Notes under the pieces: generated by a model | The model's database searches: none | What the model saw: only the letters and a program-made list of their open reading frames with translations | Told to the model about the DNA's origin: nothing | From: an uncultured Eubacteriales bacterium | Lineage (GTDB): Bacteria > Bacillota > Clostridia > Christensenellales > Aristaeellaceae | Direction: 5' to 3' | Assembly (NCBI GenBank): GCA_900320085.1 | Contig: ONRC01000022.1 | Location: 1-36,971, forward strand | Length of the DNA stretch: 36,971 nucleotides | Shown here: in pieces, positions 19,489 through 28,044 of the stretch | Layout: each line of letters starts with the position of its first letter | Position numbering within the stretch: the stretch's first letter is position 1 | Program-made: the position numbers and the translations under genes

Positions 19489-20139
19489 ATGACTGATTTC
19501 CCTACCCCGGACGAGCAGAATGAATTCAGGCAGTATCTGGATCAACCAGACGAAGACGTTGTGCTGCTGGCGCAGGCGGGCGACGGCCAAGCGCTGGCCT
19601 ATCTGCTGAACAAATATAAAAATTTTGTCCGCTCCAAGGCCCGCAGCTATTTCTTGATCGGCGCGGATCACGAGGACATCGTGCAGGAAGGTATGATCGG
19701 CCTGTACAAGGCCATCCGAGATTTCCAGCCTTCCCGTCTGTCCTCCTTCCGCTCCTTTGCCGAGCTCTGCGTTAAGCGCCAGATCATCACTGCTATCAAA
19801 GCCGCCACCCGTCAGAAGCATGTTCCCCTCAACAGCTACGTGTCCCTCAACAAACCACTCTACGACGAGGAATCCGACCGTACGCTGCTGGACGTGATCG
19901 AAGGGCGCGTGACCAACCCCGAGGATCTGTACATCAGCCAGGAGGACCTCGCTCGTATTCAAACGCAGATTACAGAAGTCCTGTCAGACCTGGAGCGTCA
20001 GGTGCTGGATGCCTTTATGGACGGCAAAAGCTATCAGGAAATCGCCGAGCTGCTGGGCCGTCATGTGAAATCCATCGACAATGCTCTGCAGCGGGTAAAA
20101 CGTAAACTGTTTAAATTTCGGGAAGAAAACGACGGTTGA
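19489..20139 (+). CDS. sigH: RNA polymerase sigma-H-type factor
   Basis: The 216-residue protein matches the SigH (Spo0H) group. Region 2 reads LVQQAQAGD-like LLAQAGDGQALAYLLNKYKNFV, DHEDIVQEGMIGLYKAIRDFQP and SFRSFAELCVKRQIITAIK; region 4 is LSDLERQVLDAFMDGKSYQEIAELLGRHVKSIDNALQR as a helix-turn-helix. In Bacilli and Clostridia SigH drives transition-phase genes and early sporulation. The position after rlmB and before the secE/nusG block is conserved; here yacP is missing and a tRNA follows. CCGGAGG lies before the ATG. Confidence 0.93.
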   Translation: MTDFPTPDEQNEFRQYLDQPDEDVVLLAQAGDGQALAYLLNKYKNFVRSKARSYFLIGADHEDIVQEGMIGLYKAIRDFQPSRLSSFRSFAELCVKRQIITAIKAATRQKHVPLNSYVSLNKPLYDEESDRTLLDVIEGRVTNPEDLYISQEDLARIQTQITEVLSDLERQVLDAFMDGKSYQEIAELLGRHVKSIDNALQRVKRKLFKFREENDG

Positions 20140-20250
20140 TCCCCAGATTTCGACCGCGTTCATTCCGCGTCTGTTTTGAAACAGAAATGATATTTCACCA
20201 TTTTCTTCCAAATCCAATCAATTTCTTTTTATTTTTCTTGCATTTATGTA

Positions 20251-20279
20251 TTGACAACCTGTTTTCCATGTGCTATAAT
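20251..20279 (+). promoter_or_regulatory. Consensus promoter of the tRNA-Pro gene
   Basis: TTGACA (20251-20256) and TATAAT (20274-20279) with a 17-bp spacer, about 54 bases before the tRNA. Confidence 0.92.
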
Positions 20280-20332
20280 ATATCTCGTTGCTGAGGTAAG
20301 CCAACATCCTTCAAGGGATTTACTTCAGATAA

Positions 20333-20406
20333 CTGGGTGTAGCGCAGCTTGGTAGCGTGCTTGAATGGGGTTCAAGAGGCCGAGAGTTCAAATCTCTCCA
20401 CCCAGA
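20333..20406 (+). tRNA. tRNA-Pro, anticodon GGG
   Basis: All four arms fold: acceptor CTGGGTG with CACCCAG, D arm GCGC-loop-GCGT, anticodon stem CTTGA/TCAAG with loop ATGGGGT, whose positions 34-36 are GGG, and T arm GAGAG-TTCAAAT-CTCTC, then discriminator A. It is 74 bases and CCA is not encoded. It stands alone with its own promoter and terminator. The recombinase remnant just downstream suggests it was once an integration site. Confidence 0.95.
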
Positions 20407-20411
20407 CTTAG

Positions 20412-20443
20412 GAAAGCCTTGTAAATCAAGGCTTTCTTCTTTT
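20412..20443 (+). terminator. Intrinsic terminator of the tRNA-Pro gene
   Basis: GAAAGCCTTG (20412-20421) and CAAGGCTTTC (20427-20436) form a 10-bp perfect stem with a 5-base loop, followed by TTCTTTTTT. Confidence 0.93.
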
Positions 20444-20458
20444 TTATGCCACAACCAG

Positions 20459-20617
20459 TTAAAGTGATGCTATGAAGGATTTCATCTTCTTAACGCTGTC
20501 TTTTTGCATATTCATGGTGACATGCATATATTTATCCATTGTAAACGCTACAGTGGAATGACCCAGATTGTAGGAAACTGTCTTCACGTCTACCTTGTTT
20601 TGTAGGGCAAGTGTATG
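20459..20617 (-). pseudogene. C-terminal remnant of a tyrosine recombinase (integrase)
   Basis: Reading the minus strand from 20617 to the TAA at 20459-20461 gives about 52 residues: HTLALQNKVDVKTVSYNLGH, then STVAFTMDKYMHVT, ending KKMKSFIASL. This is the C-terminal catalytic part of phage/ICE integrases: the LGH box and, ten residues on, KY.HV, where the catalytic Tyr sits in DKYMHV. The rest of the gene is absent: the frame runs into the truncated MATE gene. The remnant points towards the tRNA-Pro gene, as integrases at tRNA att sites often do. Confidence 0.8.
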
Positions 20618-21730
20618 GTATCTCAGTACGTTGGGCGGAAAAGTGACAAAGATGTGAAGGAAACCATCAGCACGGTATTTTCCATGTCGATCCTATTGGC
20701 GATGGTTTCCACAGCGCTGTTTCTCCTGGTTGCCGATCCGCTCCTGCGGGTTCTGAATACGCCGGAAGAAGTGTTTAGCGATGCGTGTACCTATTTCCGT
20801 GTTTGCACGGCGGGGTCGGTCTTTATTTTCGGGTATAACGCCATGGCCTCCGTGCTTCGGGGCATGGGCGACTCCAGAACACCCATATATTTTGGTGTTG
20901 CTTCGTGTCTGATCAACATCGTGCTGGACATTCTGTTTGTAGGCACGCTGCGGATGGGCGTGGCGGGGGCTGCTTATGCCACTGTGATTTCCCAGGCGCT
21001 GTCTATGCTGGGATTTGCCGCCTATCTACGGTTGACCCAATCCAAAGTGGATGTGCGCCTCTCCTCCTTCCGCCTGAATAAAGAAAAGGCGCTATCCGTG
21101 CTGCGGCTGGGCCTGCCGGGGGCAGTGCAGAGCTTTGTGGTTTCCGGAGGTTTTCTGATGGTGTCCGCTTTGACCAATTCCCTGGGCGTCAGCGCGGCGT
21201 CCGGTGTGGCGGTGGCCGGAAAAATCAACAATGTATGCCAGATGCCGGCAGTCGCCATTGGTTCAGCGGCCTCCTCCATGGTGGGCCAGAATGTGGGCAG
21301 CAAAAACTTTGACCGGGCCAGGTCAGTGTTGAAAAACGCTATCCAAATTTCCCTGATGATCGCTTCTGTTGCTTTTATCGTTGTGCAGCTATTGGCGATG
21401 CCGCTGCTGAGACTATTGACCCACGAAGAAGAAGTGCTCCTGCAAGGGTTGGATTATCTGCGGGTCACCAGCCTGGATTATCTGCTGACGGCCTTTGTGT
21501 TCCCCCTCAACGCCCTGTGCAACGGCTCCGGGCATACGATCTTTACCATGATTCCCTCCATCGTGTCATCCGTGGTCGCCCGAGTGCCGGTGGCGTACTT
21601 CTGCGTTCGGGTATTGGATCTGAAAATCACGGGCATTGGTATATCTACTCCTACAGGCACGATCAGCGCCATCCTCATTTGCGCCTGGTTTTATTTTTCC
21701 AACCGGTGGTGCGAAAGCACGATCAAATAA
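20615..21730 (+). pseudogene. MATE family efflux protein lacking its N-terminus
   Basis: The 371-residue frame is clearly MATE: VSQYVGRKSDKDVKETIST (the loop after TM2), RGMGDSRTPIYFGVASCLINIVLDILF, LRLGLPGAVQSFVVSGGF, VAVAGKINNVCQMPAVAIGSA-type central region and NGSGHTIFTMIPSI. Full proteins have about 450 residues and 12 helices; this one begins at about residue 60-70 of the family, so TM1 and most of TM2 are lost. A TAG lies 9 bases before the ATG at 20615, and integrase sequence abuts it. No ribosome site is visible. It is probably non-functional, although it otherwise remains uninterrupted. Confidence 0.8.
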
Positions 21731-22183
21731 ATGGGCTTGGATTCATCATTTCCAATCCTTCACGACTGTTCTCTGGAATGAACCAAAAAACTGATGGATG
21801 CAATATAACTGCAAAAAGAAAATGGTCAGCCGACAAGCTGGGCTGCAGATTAGCTGTCTGCTCCATACTTGTCGCTGGCCTCGGTGCTTTCATCATACCG
21901 CGTCCGCATGACTTATCACAGTAATGTTCTATCTCGCTATCCTCCGGGAAGCCGAAGCTGCAGAATTTCATCTACAGGGACGGAAAAAATGGCGGAAAGC
22001 GCTACGAGATTATCTACTGTAGGTACTTTTTTTCGTTTATCAATATACTGCTAATATAATTTACATAACAATCGAATATGTGACATCATTTCGTTGACCT
22101 AAAACCAACGGGATCATCTATGCGAAGCTCGCCGATGAAGAAAAAATCTGCCTGACGAAAATCATCAAGAAATCCAAAATAGC
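21731..22183. other. Gene-poor decayed stretch
   Basis: Apart from the XRE remnant, no credible gene is seen here. A plus-strand frame near 22107-22212 (TNGIIYAKLADEEKICLTKI...) looks like a protein scrap but I do not recognise it. The base composition is more A+T rich than the flanks, consistent with debris of foreign DNA. Confidence 0.5.
21937..22052 (-). pseudogene. C-terminal remnant of an XRE-family repressor
   Basis: On the minus strand about 37 residues read YIDKRKKVPTVDNLVALSAI and then FSVPVDEILQLRLPGG before a TAG at 21937-21939. KxxPTVDNLVALSAIFSVPVDEIL is the recognition-helix end and following helix of XRE/Cro regulators. The N-terminal helices are missing (a stop lies just upstream in frame). 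With the integrase remnant it suggests a lost integrative element. Confidence 0.65.
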
Positions 22184-22208
22184 AAAATGCCCCGTTTCAC
22201 AGCGGGGC
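22184..22208 (-). terminator. Terminator of the Hsp70-like operon
   Basis: GCCCCG (22189-22194) and CGGGGC (22203-22208) form a stem; on the minus strand it is followed by ATTTTGCTATTTT. It lies 28 bases after the stop of the small membrane protein gene. Confidence 0.65.
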
Positions 22209-22235
22209 CGAAAATGAATCTTTGTCAGTAACCAT

Positions 22236-22652
22236 TCAAGCCCCTCGTGCTGTGGATTGGAAAAGTTCACCTCGTATCAATTGATTCAACCGCCGTATGA
22301 GCAGGCGCTGCCTGATCATACCGCACAGTGATGTTAAGGCGATGCCCCAGGCGAAGAATACGCCCGCTGTAAGCAGCGCGCACTTTCCCGTTTCTTTTTC
22401 CTGTAGAATATCCACAAGTATCCGATCCCGCTGAACAGGGGTGAGACGGACGGTCAGGCCCCGTCCCAGCCCTGCCCAGCGGGCGATTTCCTCATGTCTG
22501 CTTTTCCCCTGCACGATATAAGCGCCGTTTTCCGTTCGCATTACAATACAGCGCATGCCTTCCTCATAGGTGAGATAATCCTCGAGGACGTGGGCCAGGG
22601 AGCGAACGGTGGTTCCGGGGCAAAGGCGCAGGTTATACTGCTCGTTCTTCAT
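22236..22652 (-). CDS. Small one-TM protein downstream of the Hsp70-like gene, unknown function
   Basis: The 138-residue protein starts at ATG 22652 behind AAGGGTG; a TTG further upstream is possible but less supported. The first 90 residues are soluble (PGTTVRSLAHVLEDYLTYEEGM, with repeated V/I-rich strands), then a single hydrophobic segment CALLTAGVFFAWGIALTSLCGMI at about 97-119, then a basic tail (RQRLLIRRLNQLIRGE). It begins 25 bases after the Hsp70-like stop, so the two form an operon. No family is recognised; a membrane partner of the Hsp70-like protein is plausible. Confidence 0.75.
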   Translation of the reverse strand: MKNEQYNLRLCPGTTVRSLAHVLEDYLTYEEGMRCIVMRTENGAYIVQGKSRHEEIARWAGLGRGLTVRLTPVQRDRILVDILQEKETGKCALLTAGVFFAWGIALTSLCGMIRQRLLIRRLNQLIRGELFQSTARGA

Positions 22653-22676
22653 GCTTTTCACCCTTGCCAACCACGG

Positions 22677-24614
22677 TCAGGAAACCATGTTCTGCTCCAC
22701 GCCGCAGGCCGTGCTGAGAATGGCGGCGTCGATGCAGTCGCTGACCTGGCTGACCAGATCGCCCGTCATTTGGGGGTCTGCCAACATGCCGTGGCAAATG
22801 CTGCGTTCAATTTTCCGGGCGTTTTTTTCGGAAAGGATCGACCTTTCCCGGATCACGCCCCGCAGAAGAAGCGGGGTTTTCATGTCCATCATATAATGCA
22901 TGGTGGCTTCTTTGCCCAGCATCACCACGATCAGGGACAGTATCGCCCCCGCGATCATGCCCGCCGGGCCAATGGAGAGCAGCGCCATGCCGCTGCCGCC
23001 GCAGAGCGTGGCCATCACTACCATCAGCACGATGGACGCGACGGCGTGGATCACATGGATAAAATTGATGGAGATCGGCGCGCTTTTGTTGCTGCCGCTG
23101 TGGATACGCAGCTGGCCGCAATCAATTTTGAAATCCACATGATGCCTGCGGCTGATTTCGCAAAGGTCCATTTCCACAGCGCTGATGATCTTTTCGCTCC
23201 AGGGCTCCGCCTGCGCCTCGATCGCGTTCTGCATATCGGAGGAGTGCATAAACGTTTCGATCCTGCGCCGCGTATCTTCCTGAAAATCATTCAGTGTGTC
23301 CAGCTTGCCATTGCGCCAGGCGCTGAAAGCGGGCTTCACGCAGCTGTACAGGATGGACTCGGTCAGCGGCCGGCTGATGCTGCGCACCAGTTCGGGCACC
23401 GCGTATTCGATTTTTTCCTCGATGGCGCTGCTTTGCGCATAGGCTTCGATTTCCCGCAGGCATTGCGTCATGTTTTCATCCACGCTGCCCACGAACACCA
23501 GGCCGCGGGAAATATCGTATTCCGGGCTGTCGCTGACGATGACCCGGGAGGACGCGAACAGGACGCGGCACAGATCCTGGAAGAACTGCATCCGGGAGGG
23601 GCCGCCGGTCAGGATCACCAGATCGGGCTCCTTGCGCTGCCTGGTCTGCTCGTACACGGACACCAGGCTGTCCCGCAGCCGGCTTTCAAAGGATTGCCCA
23701 TTCAGCAGCGGGTGGGGCTGGGAAATGAGGAAGTTTTCCACGATCTCCGGGGAGAGGGTCAGCCTGACCTTATAGATTTTCCCGTTGCCAAACAGCTTCA
23801 CGGTCTTTTCCAGCACCCGGTTTTCTTCCAGGAACAAATCCTCATGCTTGAAATAATCCTCCTTCATATCCCGCACGGCCAGCATCAGCTTGCTTTTTTT
23901 CGCGTTGTTTGCCTCGATCAGCGCCCGGACTTCCTGTGCCAGCGCCGGAGTTTCCCGCGCCTGCATGTCCAGGGAATGGAGCACGATCATTTCATCCATC
24001 ATGCCGCCGCCCAGCTGCACGTTGCCCATGGTGGCCACGTCGTATTCGTTGCCGTCCTGCACGTAGGCAAAATCCAGGGTGGAGGAGCCGATGTCGATGA
24101 TGAGCACCGTTTGATTGCCCAGGCTGGCGTCGATTCCGTTTTCGGCGCTGTGGAGGGCGTTTTCAAAGGCGGCCCGGGATTCGGACACGATCTTCACGTT
24201 TTTCATCCCGGCATCCAGCATCAGCTGGCGATACCGTTCCCGATCCTCCGCTTGCCAACCCGCGGGGCAACCGACGATAAAGCAGGCGTTTTCTTCGTCG
24301 TCCACATACGCGCCCACCTCAGCGCTTTTGCGAAGCTCGGCCAGCACGCCCCGGACGAAATCCCGGATGACGCGGTCGGTTTCCGGGTCGTTCTTCAGGA
24401 AATCCCGCTTGAAGCAAACATGCACATCCTCGGCCTTTTCCTGGTTTTCCTTTACGGTATGGCCGACGACGGTGTTCCCCTCCAGCCTGGCCACGGCGCT
24501 CAGAAAGCTACCGCGCCCGCTGACGGGGGCCACGTTCACGATCCCGGTGCTGCCGTCCTTCGTCCAATGGACGCAGCTTTCTCCGTCGCCCAAATCAAAG
24601 CCAAAGTACTTCAT
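22677..24614 (-). CDS. Hsp70-like (DnaK-fold) ATPase with C-terminal hydrophobic hairpin
   Basis: The 645-residue protein has the three nucleotide-binding motifs of the actin/Hsp70 fold: phosphate 1 GFDLGDGESCV (residues 5-15, family GIDLGTTNS), phosphate 2 IIDIGSSTLDFAYV (172-185) and adenosine motif LTGGPSRMQ (335-343). ATP hydrolysis is therefore likely. The usual substrate-binding beta sandwich (DnaK 390-500) is not seen; instead a helical region leads to a hydrophobic stretch (about 519-567) with two probable TM segments rich in Met, Ala and Gly, then a short tail. Threonine of GTT is replaced by GDG. AAGGAGAAAG precedes the ATG. It is transcribed from the dyad promoter at 24707-24750 and followed by the small TM gene. 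Confidence 0.82.
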   Translation of the reverse strand: MKYFGFDLGDGESCVHWTKDGSTGIVNVAPVSGRGSFLSAVARLEGNTVVGHTVKENQEKAEDVHVCFKRDFLKNDPETDRVIRDFVRGVLAELRKSAEVGAYVDDEENACFIVGCPAGWQAEDRERYRQLMLDAGMKNVKIVSESRAAFENALHSAENGIDASLGNQTVLIIDIGSSTLDFAYVQDGNEYDVATMGNVQLGGGMMDEMIVLHSLDMQARETPALAQEVRALIEANNAKKSKLMLAVRDMKEDYFKHEDLFLEENRVLEKTVKLFGNGKIYKVRLTLSPEIVENFLISQPHPLLNGQSFESRLRDSLVSVYEQTRQRKEPDLVILTGGPSRMQFFQDLCRVLFASSRVIVSDSPEYDISRGLVFVGSVDENMTQCLREIEAYAQSSAIEEKIEYAVPELVRSISRPLTESILYSCVKPAFSAWRNGKLDTLNDFQEDTRRRIETFMHSSDMQNAIEAQAEPWSEKIISAVEMDLCEISRRHHVDFKIDCGQLRIHSGSNKSAPISINFIHVIHAVASIVLMVVMATLCGGSGMALLSIGPAGMIAGAILSLIVVMLGKEATMHYMMDMKTPLLLRGVIRERSILSEKNARKIERSICHGMLADPQMTGDLVSQVSDCIDAAILSTACGVEQNMVS

Positions 24615-24706
24615 GTTTCTTTCTCCTTGTTTTTATTTTCGTTGATTGTTTTTGCTTTGCTTCTGTCGTTTCGGAGCTTTTCGGCTTCTTTCCTTTCGAC
24701 GTGTAC

Positions 24707-24750
24707 AGCATACCACGCTTCCCCCTGCCCCATGTCTACCCGGAGTAGAC
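24707..24750 (-). promoter_or_regulatory. Regulated promoter 1 (GTCTAC-N5-GTAGAC dyad) of the Hsp70-like operon
   Basis: Plus-strand coordinates: AGCATA (24707-24712, TATGCT on the minus strand) as -10 box, then 21 bp, then the palindrome GTCTAC-CCGGA-GTAGAC (24734-24750). No good -35 hexamer is at the normal distance, so an activator bound to the dyad is likely needed. It lies just upstream (in the sense of the operon) of the terminator at 24755-24779. Confidence 0.65.
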
Positions 24751-24754
24751 AAGC

Positions 24755-24779
24755 AAAAAACGCCGCCAAATCGGCGGCG
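24755..24779 (-). terminator. Intrinsic terminator of the kinase/LRR operon
   Basis: CGCCGCC (24761-24767) pairs with GGCGGCG (24773-24779); read on the minus strand the stem is followed by TTTTTTGC. It separates the kinase operon from the Hsp70-like promoter. Confidence 0.88.
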
Positions 24780-24801
24780 CGTGAAGAATTCTTTCGTTGC
24801 A

Positions 24802-27800
24802 TCAAAATCTCTTCCTGGCCAGTCTCTTCACGTTCTCTACGGTTTCCTCGTAGGTTTCAGTGATCTCCACAAATCGAAAGCCGCATTCTCTTGCGTGCTT
24901 TTCGGCGGTGGAGCCGGGATAGCCATGAATGATAGGCGGAGGGTATTCGGCGAAGGCTTCTTCCAGGGTGGCGTAGGGAAAGGGATCGGGAGCAAACTTG
25001 TAAAAAGCCATGGGGTCGATTTCAACATCCGGGTCATAGATCCAAATTTCCAGGGAATGAAAATCACTGCTCACAGCTTCGGAGGATATGAGGCGGAGCC
25101 CGGGCGGCAGCACCAGATCCCGCAAGTTACTGCAATTGGCGAAGGAATAGGTGTCGATATGCTTGACGCCCTGCTCAAGCACAATCCATCTCATGGGCGA
25201 TGCTGCGAACGAGGAGTTAGGCACAACGATCAAGCTTCCGGGAACAGTCAGGCCGTCAATCCCGGTTGACATGAAAGCGAATGCGTCAATGCCGGTCAGC
25301 CGGTTGGAAAGGTTGGCTTTCTTTAAGGACAGGCAGCCGGACAGTGCTTCCTGGCCGATTGTGATAACGCCGCTCAGGTCAAGGCTTTTCAAGGATTCAT
25401 TATACTCGAAAGCCCAAGTATCGATGTATTTCAGCTGATTCGTGGTTTCGATGTATTCCAGGTCTTCACAGGATCCAAACGATAGTAGACCGATGCGTTC
25501 AATCACGCCGCGGGCATACACTTTTTTCAGCCACATGCAGTTTTCAAACTCATAGTCATACACCTGCTGCTGAAACAGGGGCAGGGTGATTTCCTGCACA
25601 TGGGTGCCTGAAACCCCCTCTGTGCGCACGATGGGACAGTTTTCCTCCACGTTGAACCAAGGCACCCGCAGGATGGGAACATCTTCCGTCAGCACCGCGC
25701 AGTTTCCCTCCAAGCGGAATTCATCGGACCAGGCGGCGATATCCTCAAAAGGCAGCCCGCATTCCTGAGCAATCAATTCAGCAAGCGTACCCTTGTGTCC
25801 GCCCACCACCAGCTCCGGCGGGAAACCGTAGAATTCGCTGTAGGCTTTAGCCTCCTCTGCCAGCTGCAGATCATCGCATAAAAATTCTACCCATCGAAGG
25901 GAAGCGCAGTTTGAAAAGACGCTTCCGCCTATTGTTTCCACTCCGGCAGGAATGACAATGTATTCAAGACCGCTTCCAGTAAAAGCACCCCAGCCGATGG
26001 AATGGATCGCCTGAGGCAGGCAAATGGTTTTTATGCCGCAATATCGAAAGGCGCCTTCCGGGATTTCGGTCAGATGTTCTGATAAACGAACGTCTGACAA
26101 GGCATAACAGGCAGCGAAAGCGTACTCTTCGATGGTTTCCACCGTATCGGGCATAGAAAAGGATGTCATATTCACGCAGCCCGAGAAAGCTCGCGTGTCA
26201 AGCCGATTCACCCCTTCGGGCAAGAGAACGCCGGATAGACCGTCGCAGGACGTAAATGCAGATATGCCAATTTCACGCAACGCTTCTCCCCAGTGAATTT
26301 CAGCAAGGGAGGAGCAGGAAGAAAACGCCTCATCCGCTATCCTCCGGGTATGTTTGCCGATATGGATGGCTGTCAGCGCGTCGTTTTTCAGGCATATTTG
26401 GGAAGGGATTTCCTGCAAATAATCTGGGAAATAGATTTCCCGGGCTTTGTGAATTTGAATACCCGCGGCAATCTCTGCCACCGGCACGCCATTCACATAA
26501 GAAGGAATGATCAGCGTTTCCGCGCTGGATTCCAGGCGGGTCAGGATCAGGCCGCCATCCGTTTCTTCAAAGTCCATTTCGTTCCCGTCCACGAAGCGCA
26601 GGTGATTACTTTGGGCGTAGACCTCCTGAACGCCGTCCCGTTTGCCCCAGATGAGCAAATCCTCCGCCGCGCCGTCAAAGGCATTCAGACCGATTTCTTG
26701 CAAACCCTCGTTCAGGTACGCCGTATTCAGCTTTGGACAGCCGTAAAACGCCTGGTCGCCGATGGACTGGACGGAGGGAGGCAGGGTGACCTGCTCCAGG
26801 ATTTCATCCTCCCGGAATGCGTCTCGCTCCACCTGGGTGACGGGCAGGCCCAGCAGACTTCCCGGCAGTTCCCTGTGGGATTCCTTGCGCCATTCCCGCA
26901 GGAGGTGCCACCCGTCCTGCCGCAGGGTATACAGCAGCCCGTGGCCCAGGGGAAGGCCTGTGGTGAAATTAGCGGCGATTACCGCGGCCAACAGCAGGAT
27001 CACGGCGAAAGCGGTGATCATGCGGCGCTGCATCCGTTTGCGCCAGAGCACCTGCTCCGGCAAGGGAAGCAGGTACAGCCCCGCCCGGAATTCCTCCATG
27101 GACTGGGTGCGCTTCTCCGGCTGCACGGCCAGGGCCGCCATCAGCGCGGCGCTTTGCTTTTTATGCAGCTTCACCCCCAGGGCGGCGGGGGATTTCAGTT
27201 CGTCCCGCTGCAAACGCAGCAGCGCTTCCTGGGGAGAGACACCGGTGAGCAATTCATAGATCACCGCCGCCAGGCTGTACACGTCGGACCAGGGGCCTTG
27301 CCTGCCGTATTCCTTGCCGTACTGCTCCACCGGCGCATAGCCGCGGGACAGGATGATCGTCTCTCCGTGCTGCGCCACCTGCATGGCCGCGCCGAAGTCG
27401 ATCAGGCGGATGGCGCCGTCGGCCTCCACCAGCAGGTTGTCCGGCTTCAAATCCCGGTGCACGATGCCCTGCTTGTGCAGCAGCACCAGCGCGTCGGCGA
27501 CAGGCCGCAGGCATTGCAGCACCTGGGCGGGCTTCATGCGCTGTTCCTTCATCCAGGCGTCCAGGGGCACGCCGTGGATGTATTCCATCACGATATAAGC
27601 CGTGTTGTTTTCCGAGAAAAAGTCCAGCACCTTCACCACATTGGGGATCTCCTGCAAGGCGGCCAGCAGCCGGCTTTCCCGCTCGAACCGCAGCCGTCCT
27701 TCCAGGAAAAGGGTCTGATACTTTTCCAGGCAGACCACCTCGTCGGACACGTCGATATTCCGGGTCACGCAGCTGTCCGGGAAATATTCCTTGACGGCCA

Positions 27801-28023
27801 CGGGCCGGTCCAGGTTTTCGTCCCAGGCGGCATAGGTGATACCAAAGCCGCCCTGGCCGATCACCGCGCCCAGCTGGTATTTTTCGGCCAGCAGTGTCCC
27901 TTCTTCCAGGACAGCCGGGTTCCGCTCCTGCTTTTCGCTGTCATATCCGCAGTGGGGGCACTTCCCTTCCTCATCCATCCTGCGCATGCAGCGGGAGCAA
28001 TAATATACGCCGTTGATTTCCAT
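24802..28023 (-). CDS. LRR receptor-like Ser/Thr protein kinase (zinc ribbon - kinase - TM - LRR_5)
   Basis: The 1073-residue protein has, in order, a Cys4 zinc ribbon (C9, C12, C22, C25), a Hanks-type kinase at about 49-320 with glycine loop IGQGGFGITYAA (55-66), VAVK (K78), HRDLKPDN (D191, N196), LIDFGAA (D209) and SRGYAPVEQY as activation/P+1 loop, a TM at about 335-357 (ITAFAVILLLAAVIAANF), and about 700 residues of BspA-type LRR_5 repeats (LPPSVQSIGDQAFYGCPKLN is one unit). Topology puts kinase inside and repeats outside, an LRR receptor-kinase layout. The GGFG-type loop and PVEQY resemble kinases with SPOR-like or Sel1 sensor parts. AAAGGAAG precedes the ATG. Confidence 0.9.
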   Translation of the reverse strand: MEINGVYYCSRCMRRMDEEGKCPHCGYDSEKQERNPAVLEEGTLLAEKYQLGAVIGQGGFGITYAAWDENLDRPVAVKEYFPDSCVTRNIDVSDEVVCLEKYQTLFLEGRLRFERESRLLAALQEIPNVVKVLDFFSENNTAYIVMEYIHGVPLDAWMKEQRMKPAQVLQCLRPVADALVLLHKQGIVHRDLKPDNLLVEADGAIRLIDFGAAMQVAQHGETIILSRGYAPVEQYGKEYGRQGPWSDVYSLAAVIYELLTGVSPQEALLRLQRDELKSPAALGVKLHKKQSAALMAALAVQPEKRTQSMEEFRAGLYLLPLPEQVLWRKRMQRRMITAFAVILLLAAVIAANFTTGLPLGHGLLYTLRQDGWHLLREWRKESHRELPGSLLGLPVTQVERDAFREDEILEQVTLPPSVQSIGDQAFYGCPKLNTAYLNEGLQEIGLNAFDGAAEDLLIWGKRDGVQEVYAQSNHLRFVDGNEMDFEETDGGLILTRLESSAETLIIPSYVNGVPVAEIAAGIQIHKAREIYFPDYLQEIPSQICLKNDALTAIHIGKHTRRIADEAFSSCSSLAEIHWGEALREIGISAFTSCDGLSGVLLPEGVNRLDTRAFSGCVNMTSFSMPDTVETIEEYAFAACYALSDVRLSEHLTEIPEGAFRYCGIKTICLPQAIHSIGWGAFTGSGLEYIVIPAGVETIGGSVFSNCASLRWVEFLCDDLQLAEEAKAYSEFYGFPPELVVGGHKGTLAELIAQECGLPFEDIAAWSDEFRLEGNCAVLTEDVPILRVPWFNVEENCPIVRTEGVSGTHVQEITLPLFQQQVYDYEFENCMWLKKVYARGVIERIGLLSFGSCEDLEYIETTNQLKYIDTWAFEYNESLKSLDLSGVITIGQEALSGCLSLKKANLSNRLTGIDAFAFMSTGIDGLTVPGSLIVVPNSSFAASPMRWIVLEQGVKHIDTYSFANCSNLRDLVLPPGLRLISSEAVSSDFHSLEIWIYDPDVEIDPMAFYKFAPDPFPYATLEEAFAEYPPPIIHGYPGSTAEKHARECGFRFVEITETYEETVENVKRLARKRF

Positions 28024-28044
28024 GGATCATCTTCCTTTGTTTCT

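Noticed and set aside
20586..20606. GTCTAC followed by TGTAGG, resembling the dyad
   Set aside because: It lies inside the integrase remnant coding sequence, lacks the GTAGAC half and has no promoter context.
22494..24863. 789-codon plus-strand frame opposite the Hsp70-like gene
   Set aside because: Shadow frame: the minus-strand protein has clear nucleotide-binding motifs, ribosome site and promoter; the plus product is His-rich and unrecognisable.
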